A stretch of 64,000 bases of DNA, from assembly GCF_022376445.1 (NCBI RefSeq), contig NW_025954977.1:248001-312000 (forward strand), written 5' to 3'. The notes beneath the pieces were generated by a model. It saw only the letters and a list, made by a program, of their open reading frames with translations. It did no database searches and was not told where the DNA came from. The stretch's first letter is position 1, and each line of letters starts with the position of its first letter. Below are positions 12,151-22,159 of this stretch, piece after piece. The position numbers and the translations under genes were made by a program. The DNA is from Fomitopsis serialis. Its lineage: Eukaryota > Basidiomycota > Agaricomycetes > Polyporales > Fomitopsidaceae.

Positions 12151-12155
12151 AAAAA
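12151..12155 (-). terminator. RNA polymerase III terminator of tRNA-Ile
   Basis: Five A on the plus strand are five T on the transcribed strand, four bases after the tRNA 3' end. A second run of six lies at 12140-12145 as a back-up. Confidence 0.75.
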
Positions 12156-12159
12156 TGAG

Positions 12160-12247
12160 TGGCCAACGCCGGGATCGAACCGACGACCTTGGCGTTACGT
12201 AAGCATGCTTATTAGCACCACGCTCTAACCAACTGAGCTAGTCGGCC
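12160..12247 (-). tRNA. tRNA-Ile (anticodon AAT) with a short intron
   Basis: The reverse complement folds as a complete tRNA. It has a 7-bp acceptor stem (GGCCGAC with GTTGGCC), a D arm GCTC...GAGC with TTGGTTA, and an anticodon stem TGGTG pairing with CGCCA. The loop is CTAATAA, so the anticodon is AAT (isoleucine). The T arm is GTCGG-TTCGATC-CCGGC and the discriminator base is A. A 14-base insert (about AGCATGCTTACGTA) sits one base after the anticodon, the standard place for nuclear tRNA introns. The gene is 88 bases without CCA, and a T-run terminator follows. Confidence 0.96.
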
Positions 12248-12410
12248 ATGATATTGAGGAATGTCAAAACATTTTGTACGTTAAAAACCACGATTTCGAA
12301 CTGGTCTTCCCGAGTTCCCCTCACCCCGTGCGGTACTTACCTACGTTCGCTCATCGTACCTCACTGATCAGTCTGGCACTGCGCACCATGCCTACAAAGA
12401 GAACGTATCA

Positions 12411-13506
12411 ATGAAGCAAGGGACTCTGGCCTTCACCGCTGGAAGCGTACGACTTCGACCGAGGCGAAGGGCAAGACGTCCCGGCCGATCACCAAACGCA
12501 CCCCATCCTCCTCCGTCGAACCTGCTACTCCGGATGTCATCGAAATCGACAGCAGCGATGACGACGTCGTAGTATTGGACGACATCGAGAGCGGAAGCGA
12601 CTTCGAGACGGCCCAGCAAACGCAGGGGAAGGGGAAGAGAAAATCCGCCGCGGCCGTGGAGAGCATCAGCGAGGACGAGAGCGGCACAGAGCCCGTGCCG
12701 AAGAGGCGGAAGTTGCGCGGTGCAAATGCGGGCAGGAAGGACGTGTTTGGGTCGCGAGATGGCACAGAGAAATCGGCAAGACCGATGTGGGTGGTGCCCC
12801 TGTGAAGCCGAAAGGGAGGGGCGCAAAGGCGCGCGCGAGCTTGGAGGGGGAAGGGCCGGTGGGGAGAGTCATGAGGAGGAAGGGCGAACTGGAGGACTTG
12901 CCGAGGGACGGGCGGTGGACGAAGCATTATGGTGCAGTGAGGGAGAAGATGGGGAACCTCGAGCCTGGTGAGTATTGTTCTACGCTTGGGTTGAGTATAT
13001 GCGTGTGTGGTAAGAGGAAGCCAGGCTTCCCCTCTTGATATCTGCATATTCGCGAACATCCTGCACACTCGAAGTATCTGCTTCGATAGCAACGTTGGCC
13101 GAGGTTTTCACTCAAGGCGCCATGCTTGTAACAGAACTGACCATGAACGTTTCTTGTTCTCATAACAGTCCATGGTCAAGATCAGTCTCCCGTCGACCAC
13201 ATCCTGCGTGTCTTTGATATGTAGGTGTAGGGCTCCTCAACGCGATGAACCAAGCTCACTCGATTGTGATCTTACAAGGTCCTACGAGTACGGCCCATGT
13301 ATCGGAGTCACTCGTTTGGAGAGGTGGAATCGTGCCGACGCTCTCGGTATAAACCCTCCCCTTGAGGTGCGTTTATCCGTGCGCTTCTCAGCTTACCGCT
13401 CACGATCGTCATGCTGGCCATCATCCAGGTTAAAGAGATATTATTGACCAAGGAGGGCACCGAAAATCCACGCTTCTCCGAATGTGTCTTCCATGGAGAG
13501 GTGTAA
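12411..13506 (+). CDS. POLD4: DNA polymerase delta subunit 4 (POLD4/Cdm1)
   Basis: This is the small accessory subunit of replicative DNA polymerase delta. The C-terminal domain is diagnostic: HILRVFDM, then YEYGPCIGVTRLERW, ADALGINPP, and a last exon with NPRFSECVFHGEV ending at TAA 13504-13506. These match the RFDL, YGPC-G-TRL-RW and ADxxGLxPP pattern of the family. Introns with consensus ends interrupt after MGNLEP, inside FDM and after NPPLE. The N-terminal part is an acidic, lysine-rich linker. MKQGTLAF at the start resembles the PCNA-binding motif found at this end of fungal orthologues. Two single-base breaks occur, near 12441-12450 and 12779-12790, each explained by one missing base. 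An upstream ATG at 12388 (MPTKRTYQ) could be the real start with another missing base. Confidence 0.85.
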
Positions 13507-14020
13507 CGCTGCTGCGTAGGCAGATCACCACGCTCTATTCTAGTCGCTCGCTCTGTGCTTTGTCTTGATCGCTGCTCGCCGTGTTGTCTCAAGTGGTTCG
13601 TGGACTGTACTCCGTCCTGTGTATTCTACCGACTGTGCTCAAGTAATGAATATATACATTGCCATGTAAGTGTCGACTTCTGTAGTCTTTCTGTTATTTG
13701 ATAGGCACATGCCAGACAGCGCCCAGCGCACGGTGGGGAGTGCTTCCACGGTGTGTTGATTGGTCGATCATGTCAACGGGCGACACCGCCCCCCGTGTAG
13801 CCAGCCCCCTGCCGCCCATGTTGTCCGAATAACGCGCTCGCCCTGGCGCCCTCAGTCCCAAAATATCCGGTATTGTGATTCTATCGCATTGTGGTCTCAG
13901 CGTGCACAATCTTGAATCTTAAAGTCTTCTCTCGACCCCTCCACTGCCCCACCCACTGCCTCCACCCTTCCTCTCTATTCGCCCGTACATCATACCCGTA
14001 TAAACTGCTAATACCCAGAT
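13507..14020. other. Intergenic region, promoter of the Mg transporter
   Basis: This lies between two plus-strand genes. It contains pyrimidine-rich DNA just before the next gene (13925-13990) and TATAAA at 13998-14003, which is too close to the presumed start at 14021 to be a reliable TATA box. Confidence 0.4.
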
Positions 14021-16575
14021 ATGCCTTCCTCTACGACTCTAGCAGCTCGGAGAACGTCACCGCCGCGCCAGAACTCCAGTACGCAGACGAATCTCAGTCG
14101 TGTTCCGACGCGCTCAAGCACCCACCGTGCATCGAGACTGAGGATGTGAAGCTCAAGCCTCGACTCCCCAGCATCAAAATCAATACACCCATGTCGCCCA
14201 TGAAGTCGCTTCGGTCGCCCGTCGCGAACTTCAACCTCAGGTCCCCGACGGCGAAGAGCGCACCCGCAGCGCCGCTACCACCTGGTGCGTACAAGCAACG
14301 CTTCCGCGCGACGGTCCACCGCGTTATGGCGATGCGCCGTGCGTCGACGATGATGATGTCCTCGGGACGTATCGGCGCGGAGCCGGGCATCGACCCCCGC
14401 CGCGCGAGCGCGAACGCGCACTATGGCCATATCCGTCAACAATGCGTGATCGAGATTGTGGACTACTCTGTCACGAAGTGCAGCGTCGGTCGGATGGGGA
14501 ACCGCGAGCTGGTGGAGATGCTGGGTTCGCAGGAGGCGAGCAAGCGGGAGCCGTGGGCGAGGGTGCGGTGGATCAATGTTGGCGGGATCAGTTGGGATGT
14601 GTTGAGTACGTTGGCGCTGCGATACGGTACGTCGGATTAAGCTAGTGCAGTGATGGACATGACATACTATAGGTATGCACTCTAGACATGCATCCCCTCG
14701 CGATTGAGGATGTCATCCACCAACACGGCAGCAATGCCCGCTCCAAGGCGGACTACTACCCACAACATCTCTTCCTCCGCATCCTCTGTCACCGTCTCGC
14801 GTCTGAAGATGACGGCGATGATTCTGACGACCCGGGAAGCATAGACCCGGGCAAGATACCCCGCTCGGATTCGCCTGAACCCATGGAAGAGTCCGATTAC
14901 GAGCCAAATGGATGGGGGAGCAAGCGGCCGGTATCAATCAAGTTTCCAACGAAGCGATTCGGGTCTGCGAACGGAGCTGCAGCAGAGGACGTGGAGATGG
15001 TCCGCGGGAGACACACAAAGGCCGCCTCAGTCGCACCCCAGCCGCTGAAGGTAAGTTTCGATATTATAGGCATTGCTTGTGGGCAAGGGCAAGCCTAAGC
15101 GAAGGTGGGCTTAGCTGCAGAAGACCTACACGCGGGAACAGAAGGCATTGCAAAAACTCAAACTTGAGAACGAGGATCGGGTGAATGTCAAGATCAGCCC
15201 GGTCTGCATTTTCCTCTTCCGTAATGGTATGCATTGGCCCCTCCATGTACCCGGTGAGCTTGCTAAATCTCGTCGACAGGCACGGTGATCTCAATATCAC
15301 AAGGTTCGTATTGGTCTATGGGATCGCATCCTTGACTCGACAGCCCTGACATGATACATTCATCGTATGCAGAGTCGAACCTTGACTTCATGGCGCCCAT
15401 TCGGGAGCGCCTCCGCCAGGCTGACACAGGACTACGGAAAACCGCGGACCCTTCATTACTCGTTCAGAGCCTCATTGACCTCAGTACGTCTGCGCGCAGC
15501 TCTGCGATCCGTGTTCGCCAACCCATGATCATTCTTCTCCAATGCAGTCGTAGACCAGGCTCTCGAGGTGGTCGAGGAGTATCAGGGCAAGATTCTCAAG
15601 ATCGAGCGGGACGTGCTCATCCGTCCGAAGATGAAAACTGTGACAGCACGTACGTCTTTCCCCACGTCATACCTTGTCCACCACCTTCAATGTGTCGTAG
15701 TGCACATGATGCAAGGAGACCTGAACATGCACAAACGTACGCTGGAGCCGATCAAGACACTCGTGTACGGCCTGCGCCGATACGACGCCGACCGCGCCGC
15801 GGCGATAATGGCGAGTGAGGGGAAGGTATGGGAGGCAGTGACTAGGCCGGCGGGGTTCATGAGCGAGAAGTCGAAGATATATCTGGTGCGTACGGGCTTT
15901 CTTGTGACAAGCGGATTCAAGGCTGATGCGTTGGTGGGATGCGTGCAGGCGGACGTGCACGACCATATGGAATACATATTGATGAGCCTGGACATGTTCG
16001 CGGGAGTCAGCGACAACCTCGTCAACTACACTTGCAATGTGCGTAGAGCGAGACGTCTGCTGTCTCCGTGATGGTACTGATGTTCGACTAGATGGTGTCG
16101 TACCAAATGAACGAGGGCATGTGCGTAATCTCTACAACCACGTCGTAGTGGGCACGCTAACCCTTGTCCTTGTACTGCCAGGCGGCAACTGACACTCATA
16201 ACGATCATTTTCCTTCCTCTTACGTTCCTTTCCGGATACTTTGTGCGCTCTCAATCTGCCTATGTCGAAGAAAGCGACGGAACTGACTTCGCACAGGGGA
16301 TGAACTTCACGCCGTTCCCGGCGGTGAACAACAACACCGATTTCTTGTACGTGAATCTTCAGGTTATAGAAACTCTGACTAAGACTGGCTGCCATGTAGG
16401 TTCTGGAAGATTGCGATACCAATCATGGCCGTCGTGATGCCGTTGTTCTTGTGGTCCGACCTCATGCGCGCCGTGCGGAACATCGGCAAGCACTTGATTC
16501 GGCGGGTGAGCAGTACAATACTGTTGCGAGGTACCCTGGCATGCGCTGACAGTCTGGTAGGATCCAGTGCGATAG
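14021..16575 (+). CDS. CorA-family magnesium transporter (ALR/MNR2 type)
   Basis: A divalent-cation channel of the plasma or vacuolar membrane. The body reads WARVRWINVGGISWDV, then RYDMHPLAIEDVIHQHG, a soluble acidic insert, KISPVCIFLFRNGTVISIS, long helices (DLIVDQALEVVEEYQGKI, EPIKTLVYGLRRYD), and LTLITIIFLPLTFLSGY as TM1. This is followed directly by FGMNF, the CorA selectivity signature, and TM2 (IAIPIMAVVMPLFLW). GYF and GMN are on separate exons (intron 16231-16297 region). The last intron leads to RRDPVR and TAG 16573-16575; reading through instead ends some 15 bases later. The start is uncertain: ATG 14021 needs one extra base to enter the main frame, while the main frame itself is open from 13891. 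Length and order fit fungal ALR proteins. Confidence 0.9.
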
Positions 16576-16935
16576 TGTTCGTGTCTGTCTGAGGTGTCAG
16601 GGAGGGATCTACTAGGATATTGCTGTGAACTCGCTTTGCTCTGGTATTATTGCTTTCACAATAGACATCATCATACCACCCTCGAATTCGCAATAGAGTG
16701 GATAATCAACACTTCGTAGTGAGGATAATCCTGTCCAATAGGGCGCCAACACATAGCTTCGCACACAAGCACCACGTACACGTATGCAACAATACATTAC
16801 AAGCCCGGCCTCAACTTGAATGCAACAAACACTACACTAAGCTACTGGCAGGCCCACAATTCCATTTACCAGCTCCCAGGTCTCACCAAATGGCGAGATC
16901 AAGAAAAGCCAACAAAAAGAAGAGTGAGGGATCCC
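16576..16935. other. Intergenic region
   Basis: This holds the 3' end of the transporter gene and the downstream flank of the minus-strand U2 gene. No coding signal was seen. Confidence 0.5.
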
Positions 16936-17120
16936 CCGACGACGCAAGCCGATACTGCAGTGGCAAGGTCATCGCGTCCTCGGGTTGCAAGCAGAGCCCG
17001 AGAACAAGGGCGGCAAAAATTAGATAACCAATAATGGAGGCGGTGCCTCCATAATAGTGGTTAAACTATTAAGAACAGATACTACACTTGATCTAAGCCA
17101 AAAGGCCAGAGTGGTAGAGA
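16936..17120 (-). ncRNA. U2 spliceosomal snRNA
   Basis: The reverse complement starts ATCTCTACCACTCTGG and continues CCTTTTGGCTTAGATCAAG and TGTAGTATCTGTTCTT, the near-invariant U2 5' domain. The branch-point-pairing GTAGTA is at 17080-17085. Further on, an Sm site (AATTTTTG) lies at about 17014-17021. It is followed by a stem with loop III (CTCGGG pairing with CCCGAG) and a last stem-loop with the loop ACTGCAGTAT, close to the U2B''/U2A' binding loop. The 5' end is set by the conserved start and the TATA spacing; the 3' end at about 16936 is inferred from the last stem. This RNA pairs with intron branch points during splicing. Confidence 0.95.
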
Positions 17121-17140
17121 TTCACGATGTCGGGGGCCAC

Positions 17141-17147
17141 CTTATAT
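17141..17147 (-). promoter_or_regulatory. TATA box of the U2 snRNA gene
   Basis: TATATAA on the minus strand is 21-27 bases before the inferred U2 5' end. This is the right spacing for RNA polymerase II initiation. Confidence 0.75.
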
Positions 17148-17425
17148 ACCCGGGCAGAAGTGCGCACGGACCATCGGCGTTTAGCCGCCGTGAAGCGGGA
17201 ACGTGGTCATGTGGTCAATGTCGACAGCATAGCACAACGCGTTCTCCGGGCACTGTACTTTTTTATCATCCTCCAAAATATTCATACAGAAGGTGCATGA
17301 TCACAGATCACAAATACATACATCACGGCAAATAGTGGTGTAACAGGTGAATCCGAACTGCTAGTGGATGCGCGACGAAATAAAGGTGCACTGTCCTGGC
17401 CCGAATTCGAGAACAAAACATAAAC

Positions 17426-18960
17426 CTAGTACTTCCCAAGCACCTGGGATCTCGCTTGAAAGACGCTCGCCCTCGTCAGGCGAGCAGTCTCAGCCGCCCT
17501 CGCCCTCGCCAGACGGGCAGTCTCAGCCGCCCTCGCCCTTACCCGCGTCGCGGACTGCTGCGCCTGCAATGCACTCTCGCGCGCAGACTGCTGCGCCTGC
17601 AATGAATTTTCGCGCGCGGATTGCTGCGCCTGCAATGCAATTTCGCGCGCGGATTGCTGAGCCTGCAATGCATTCGCACGCGCGCTCGCACTCGCTTGCA
17701 GTGTCGACTCAAGTATCTTCAGGCCCGCTTGCGTACTCCCCTGTATCATGCTGCCAAACTGCTTCGCTCCCGTCCCTACCAGCGCACCCACGAGGTCGAC
17801 GAGCCCATTGCTCCGTGCAACTGCAGACTCCTCGTCTTGGCCGTGCAGTCCAATTGTGATCTTCCCGTGCCGCGTACCGACGATGCAGTAGTCTTCGTTC
17901 TCTTGCGGGGTGGAGACTTCCGTGTGTGAGGTGGTAGATGAGAGGGAGACCAGCATCTCGTGGTCGTTTCCACGCACGACCCGTGCCTGTGCGGCGAAGG
18001 CTGGGAGGAAAGTGACACCGCTAGGACCTCGACGAGTTCTGAGTGCAATGACACCATCGTAATTGGGAGGAAGGTATATCGTGATATTGCCATGGCGAGT
18101 AGAAACGTCCAGGTCGACGCAGCGATTTGGGTGGATCTCCGTCTGTCCTATCTGTCAGAAGATTGTTTGTCAAGGACACGCAATGTACTTACGAGCTTGG
18201 CCTCGATGCGCCCATGGCGACTTGACAGCATCACACGGCCGCGCGCCTTGCGTTCTGCGGACTGCGACGCAGCAGCATCTGAGCCCACGATACCGAGGAT
18301 GACCTTGATGTTCCCATGGCGCGTCCTGAAAGCGCGTTGACTTCCGGCCTGCGCGTGCCGCGCCTCCGCAGCCATCCCTTCTTATCTGACTCATCCGACT
18401 CGCACCCGTCGTCCTCATCGCCTGGCACGGAGCCAAACACGTCGCGCACGTTTCTCGCGTGAGTTTTATCGAGCGAACGATCCCGCTTGCTTTGCGAGAG
18501 CGGATGCTTCAGATGGGGATCCACGAGATATGTTCCTATACGTGTACAGTTAGATGGCTTGTGCTGCTAGGGTGGATGTGAGGACATGTACCAATGATAG
18601 GATCGTGCCGCGAGTACAACGACAGGTGATTGACGGTCTTCTCTTGCGGAGAGCGGAGGAGCACAGAGGCAGGTACGGGTGGCGATGCAGGGCTCTGGAG
18701 CTGCGATGCGGACGGTCTGTGGTCTACCGACACAGGACTTGAGAGCTGCGACGATGAAGGCGGTCCAGGATTAACGAATCGAATCGATGATGTACCAGCG
18801 ATCTCTTCATACGGAGGAGGTGCGTCCGGATTCTGGGAAGAACAGTTCTCTCATTCCGCCGTTCACAAGTGTCCATTACAAACAAACATACCTGCACATT
18901 CAAACTGTTGTTGTATGATTCGGTGTTCTTCTCGGAGGCCGCATACTCTTTCACGATCAT
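17426..18960 (-). CDS. RHG-repeat protein with an 11-residue repeat tail (possible DUF7330 type)
   Basis: The start at 18960 gives MIVKEYAASEK, followed by an intron and NPDAPPPYEE, a PPxY motif. A proline/serine-rich stretch and an acidic segment (PGDEDDGCESDESD) follow. The centre has four strands of the pattern RHG-x-I: RTRHGNIKV, SSRHGRIEAKL, STRHGNITIYLP and GTRHGKITIGL. Repeated short beta strands of this kind recall beta-solenoid adhesin-like domains, and from memory the agaricomycete family DUF7330; I cannot confirm the name. The C-terminus is an alanine/glutamine-rich 11-residue repeat (see the repeat feature), likely one long helix. One missing base near 18328-18341 breaks the frame just before the first RHG strand. 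No signal peptide is seen. Function is unknown. Confidence 0.7.
17480..17710 (-). repeat. Seven tandem 33-bp units coding an 11-residue repeat
   Basis: Read on the minus strand the units are ESTLQASASAR, ANALQAQQSAR, EIALQAQQSAR, ENSLQAQQSAR, ESALQAQQSAT, RVRARAAETAR and LARARAAETAR, with a worn eighth (LTRASVFQARS). The 33-bp period keeps the frame. The middle units are nearly identical in DNA as well, which points to recent expansion. The 11-residue period is that of a hendecad helix or coiled coil. Confidence 0.9.
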
Positions 18961-20587
18961 GGCTACTCGTTAGATAGGACCCTCAGCGGTAGCGTGGAAG
19001 GTCGCCTCTGAAGATCTGATGGTTGGTCGACGCGTGAGGGGAAAGGTATCACTGTCGATATCAAGCCAAACAGGAACTATATAAGCTGTGACGATTAGCG
19101 CTGTTGCGCAGCCAGTCAAACCTTGTACTTATGTAGAGTCAGTCGTAACCACACCATCGTGCATACATCAACAAGGGCACTGCCACTGCGAAGCTAAGCA
19201 GACACCTGCTATGATTGATTCATGACGAGGACGGTACTATCGCGGCTAGGTATAGCCTGTGCACATTGGCAAAGCAACGGCTGGGACTGGGTGCTTTCAG
19301 ACGGCAGCACCATTTTGTTCAAAACAGCTCGAAGTCCTACCAAGCAGTGTGTGTGAGGATATACACTGCGGATAAGAATGGGTGACGAATGTCAGCCAAA
19401 GCACCACATCCAAAACATTCACAAGAGCCTGGGCATATCTGTCAAGATGCATGTACGGCGATCCAATGTGTGAACGTACATGAAGACAAGGAAGCCTGCG
19501 CAACGACAGGTGGTGAGAGGACGACAGATAGGCCTGCCACTCAATCGGCGGCGCAATGGGTAGAACGCAATCCATCGATATGCGTAGGGAGGCTGGCGCA
19601 CATACGCAAGCTATGTATATGAACCTACGCGACAATGCAGTGTGCGCAGCTTCGCAGCGTATATCATGCTGAACCTAGACTGCATCCCGGGGTCATGCCA
19701 AGGGCGACAATCAGTTCCGGTGCCTACCCCTGCCATCTTTCAGTGTCTCTAAGGTGTGACAGACGGGTTGGGCCACTCACAAGAGAGATGGGCCTCGCAC
19801 ATCGCGAGAGTAGCTGATGAGACAACTCAAACAGTTTATGGCGGTCAGGGTTACAGGGCGTAGACGAACGCTATGCAGTTTCGACACCAATCAATGTAGA
19901 CCCGAGACCAGTACACGGACCTCGAGCACTGGGTATTGTTCGACTTGGACGACCCACCTATGTTTCTGAGACGAGGGCCGAATGGAGACCACAAAATCTA
20001 GGCCCCATGAAGTGTGCGCAATTTGAGGTGTCACCGAATCAAGGATCGCTTGCAAGGCCCAATGAGTTTGTCGTGACAAATAGTCCAACGTGTACTAGAC
20101 GTACCTTTCACCTCTGCTCTGACTCCTTGAGGGTAGCCTTGCTCATGATGTCTTTCAAGTATCGCATAGGATACAGCCTGCGTTCAACTGGATCTCACGC
20201 ATCAATACTCTCAGGATATGCAAACTGGATGTAACCCGACCAACTCCTTCAGCTCCATACTTACTTGACGAATGTGTGCCCTCGAATTCAAGCTGCACTT
20301 GCTTATCGACCTAATTGTCTGGGTGTCATTCACCTGCAACTCGAAAAGGGTTTCAGTCATGGGAAATCGGTAGGCGCACATCGGGCTGCGAGGATAAACC
20401 CAAACAGCAGGTGCGGTGAAGACGAGCTAAGAACGAAGTTCAAACGCATGGATCCTCAAGCAAAGAATGACGACATCACAATCATGTTCAAGCAAGCAGT
20501 CATGGTGTTTTGAGGCATGCATGTGATACATGGCGGGCAATAGAGTCATAACAGTGCGACAACATAGAGTAAGAGTGGATAGACCGT
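18961..20587. other. 1.6 kb without a recognisable gene
   Basis: I saw only short frames on both strands with no domain, RNA or repeat signal. It includes the promoter region of the RHG-repeat gene and the 3' flank of RPL11. Confidence 0.45.
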
Positions 20588-21293
20588 TTACTTGGCCTGA
20601 ACGACGCTACGTAAGCACGCGGCGCGCGATAATCAAAACAGTGAACGCACCAGGATGATACCGTCGAACCGCTGCTTGAACCACGCCACCGTATCATCCT
20701 TCTTGACACGGTGCTGGAAGCCAATCCTCGCCTTCTTCTGTTTCCGACGTGCGACCCGCGCGCCTGGCCGGCCCATCACGACGTAGAAGTCCATACCGAA
20801 GATACCGATACCGGGGTCGTACCGCGCACCGAGGTCGATGTGCTCCTGGATACCGAAACCGAAGTTGCCGGTCTCCGAGAAGTTTCTGCGACGGAGTTCG
20901 TACTCCTTGACCTTCAGCCCTCGCTCGAGGATCTCCTCCGCCTTGGGCCCCCGGATGGTGACGTGCACCGCGATCTTTTCGTTACGCCGAATGCCGAAGG
21001 TACGGACGGTGTACCGCGCCTTGGAAGTGACAGGCGTTTGCCCGGTGAGCTGCTCAAGCACCTTGGATGCCCGAGTCAGACGATCACCAGATTCACCGAC
21101 GGAGATGTCTGCAGAGTGTTTGTTTGAATGAATGGACGTCTAGGCAGCGTGTGCGGGGTACATACTGATGACGAGCTTGTCGATGCGCAGCTCCTTCATG
21201 GGGTTCGTGGGGGCGGTCTTCTGGTCGGCCTACACATATGCATGCTCAGTGCCTGCAGGTCGAGCGTAGCAGCGACAGAGAGGTACTTACCAT
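20588..21293 (-). CDS. RPL11: 60S ribosomal protein L11 (uL5)
   Basis: This ribosomal protein contacts 5S rRNA in the central protuberance. Four exons can be set exactly. Exon 1 is the ATG alone (21291-21293). Exon 2 (21164-21230) begins [19 protein letters not shown]. Exon 3 (20651-21108) carries [57 protein letters not shown], and FDGIIL at its end. Exon 4 (20588-20596) codes only AK and the stop. Introns are 60, 55 and 54 bases with GT-AG ends. The sequence agrees with eukaryotic RPL11 throughout and has no frame break. Confidence 0.97.
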
Positions 21294-22159
21294 CGTGTCG
21301 GGCGTGTGTCTTGCTGGTCCTGCCTTCGGGCGTTGCAGTCGTCAATCCCAATGGCGGGAGCCAGCGCTCTCGGTGGCTTGGGAACAACTGCATAGTTCTG
21401 CGGCAAGTCCCGTTTAGCTGCCTCGTCGCGATCACGTGCATTTCTTCCTCGTACGCACGCTATCGCGACACTACTAGACACGACCCAAATTGACACACAA
21501 CCGCGATCGTACTCGTTGTACGACCCTGTAACCCCTAGTCTCATTTCAAGACCCTCCACGCATGGAGTCTACGTTGCAGTGAGCCTACCGTCACCCCAAG
21601 GATAGAGGTGCACGGCAAACCACTCATAGACGGGATTCTAATATTGAGGACATCAAGTGCAACGAGCGTTCTCGACTTCAATATCATGCAATAAGAACGA
21701 TCTCATCTCGTCACGGTGTGCCTGTTGCAGGAAGAACGCCAAGCGGGAGTCATCATTCGCCTTGACCTGTTCTGTTGGAAGCAAGGCTGCAGGGCCCCCT
21801 GTGTCCGTGTTTCGTACAGGATACAGAGTTCCTGTACGAACAGGAGGCGATGGCGCATGTCTGCCAGACCGTTCCAATCTCACCCTCAATCCGCGAGGTA
21901 TCCACCTCATCGCCAAATACCAAGCGTTCTCTTTGACAAAACGCCGACTGGAGAACGTCGGCAAGTTTGGCACGTACATGCTGGTAGTATGCACCTCGCT
22001 GGCAGTGAGGTGGTCAATTACGAGAGATGTCGCCACGACGAGCCCATAATTGGTATGTAAGTGGCCACTGGCTCATAGTATTAACAAATGTACATCGCCG
22101 CCTTTGTTCGGTGCTCTATCGACAAGCCTGACCCGCCGACAACGGGCATATTCACTGAC
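21294..22159. other. Intergenic region with a perfect inverted repeat
   Basis: The RPL11 promoter lies in the first few hundred bases. Open frames on both strands of 21653-22060 overlap and show no domain. A 10-bp dyad at 21811-21840 is listed separately. Confidence 0.4.
21811..21840. repeat. Perfect inverted repeat, 10-bp arms, 10-base spacer
   Basis: TTCGTACAGG, ten bases, then CCTGTACGAA. It could form a hairpin or be a dyad site for a regulator. The context gives no further clue. Confidence 0.7.

Noticed and set aside
21653..22060. Overlapping open frames on both strands near the inverted repeat
   Set aside because: Both strands are open over the same bases, with no domain and no neighbouring exons that join.
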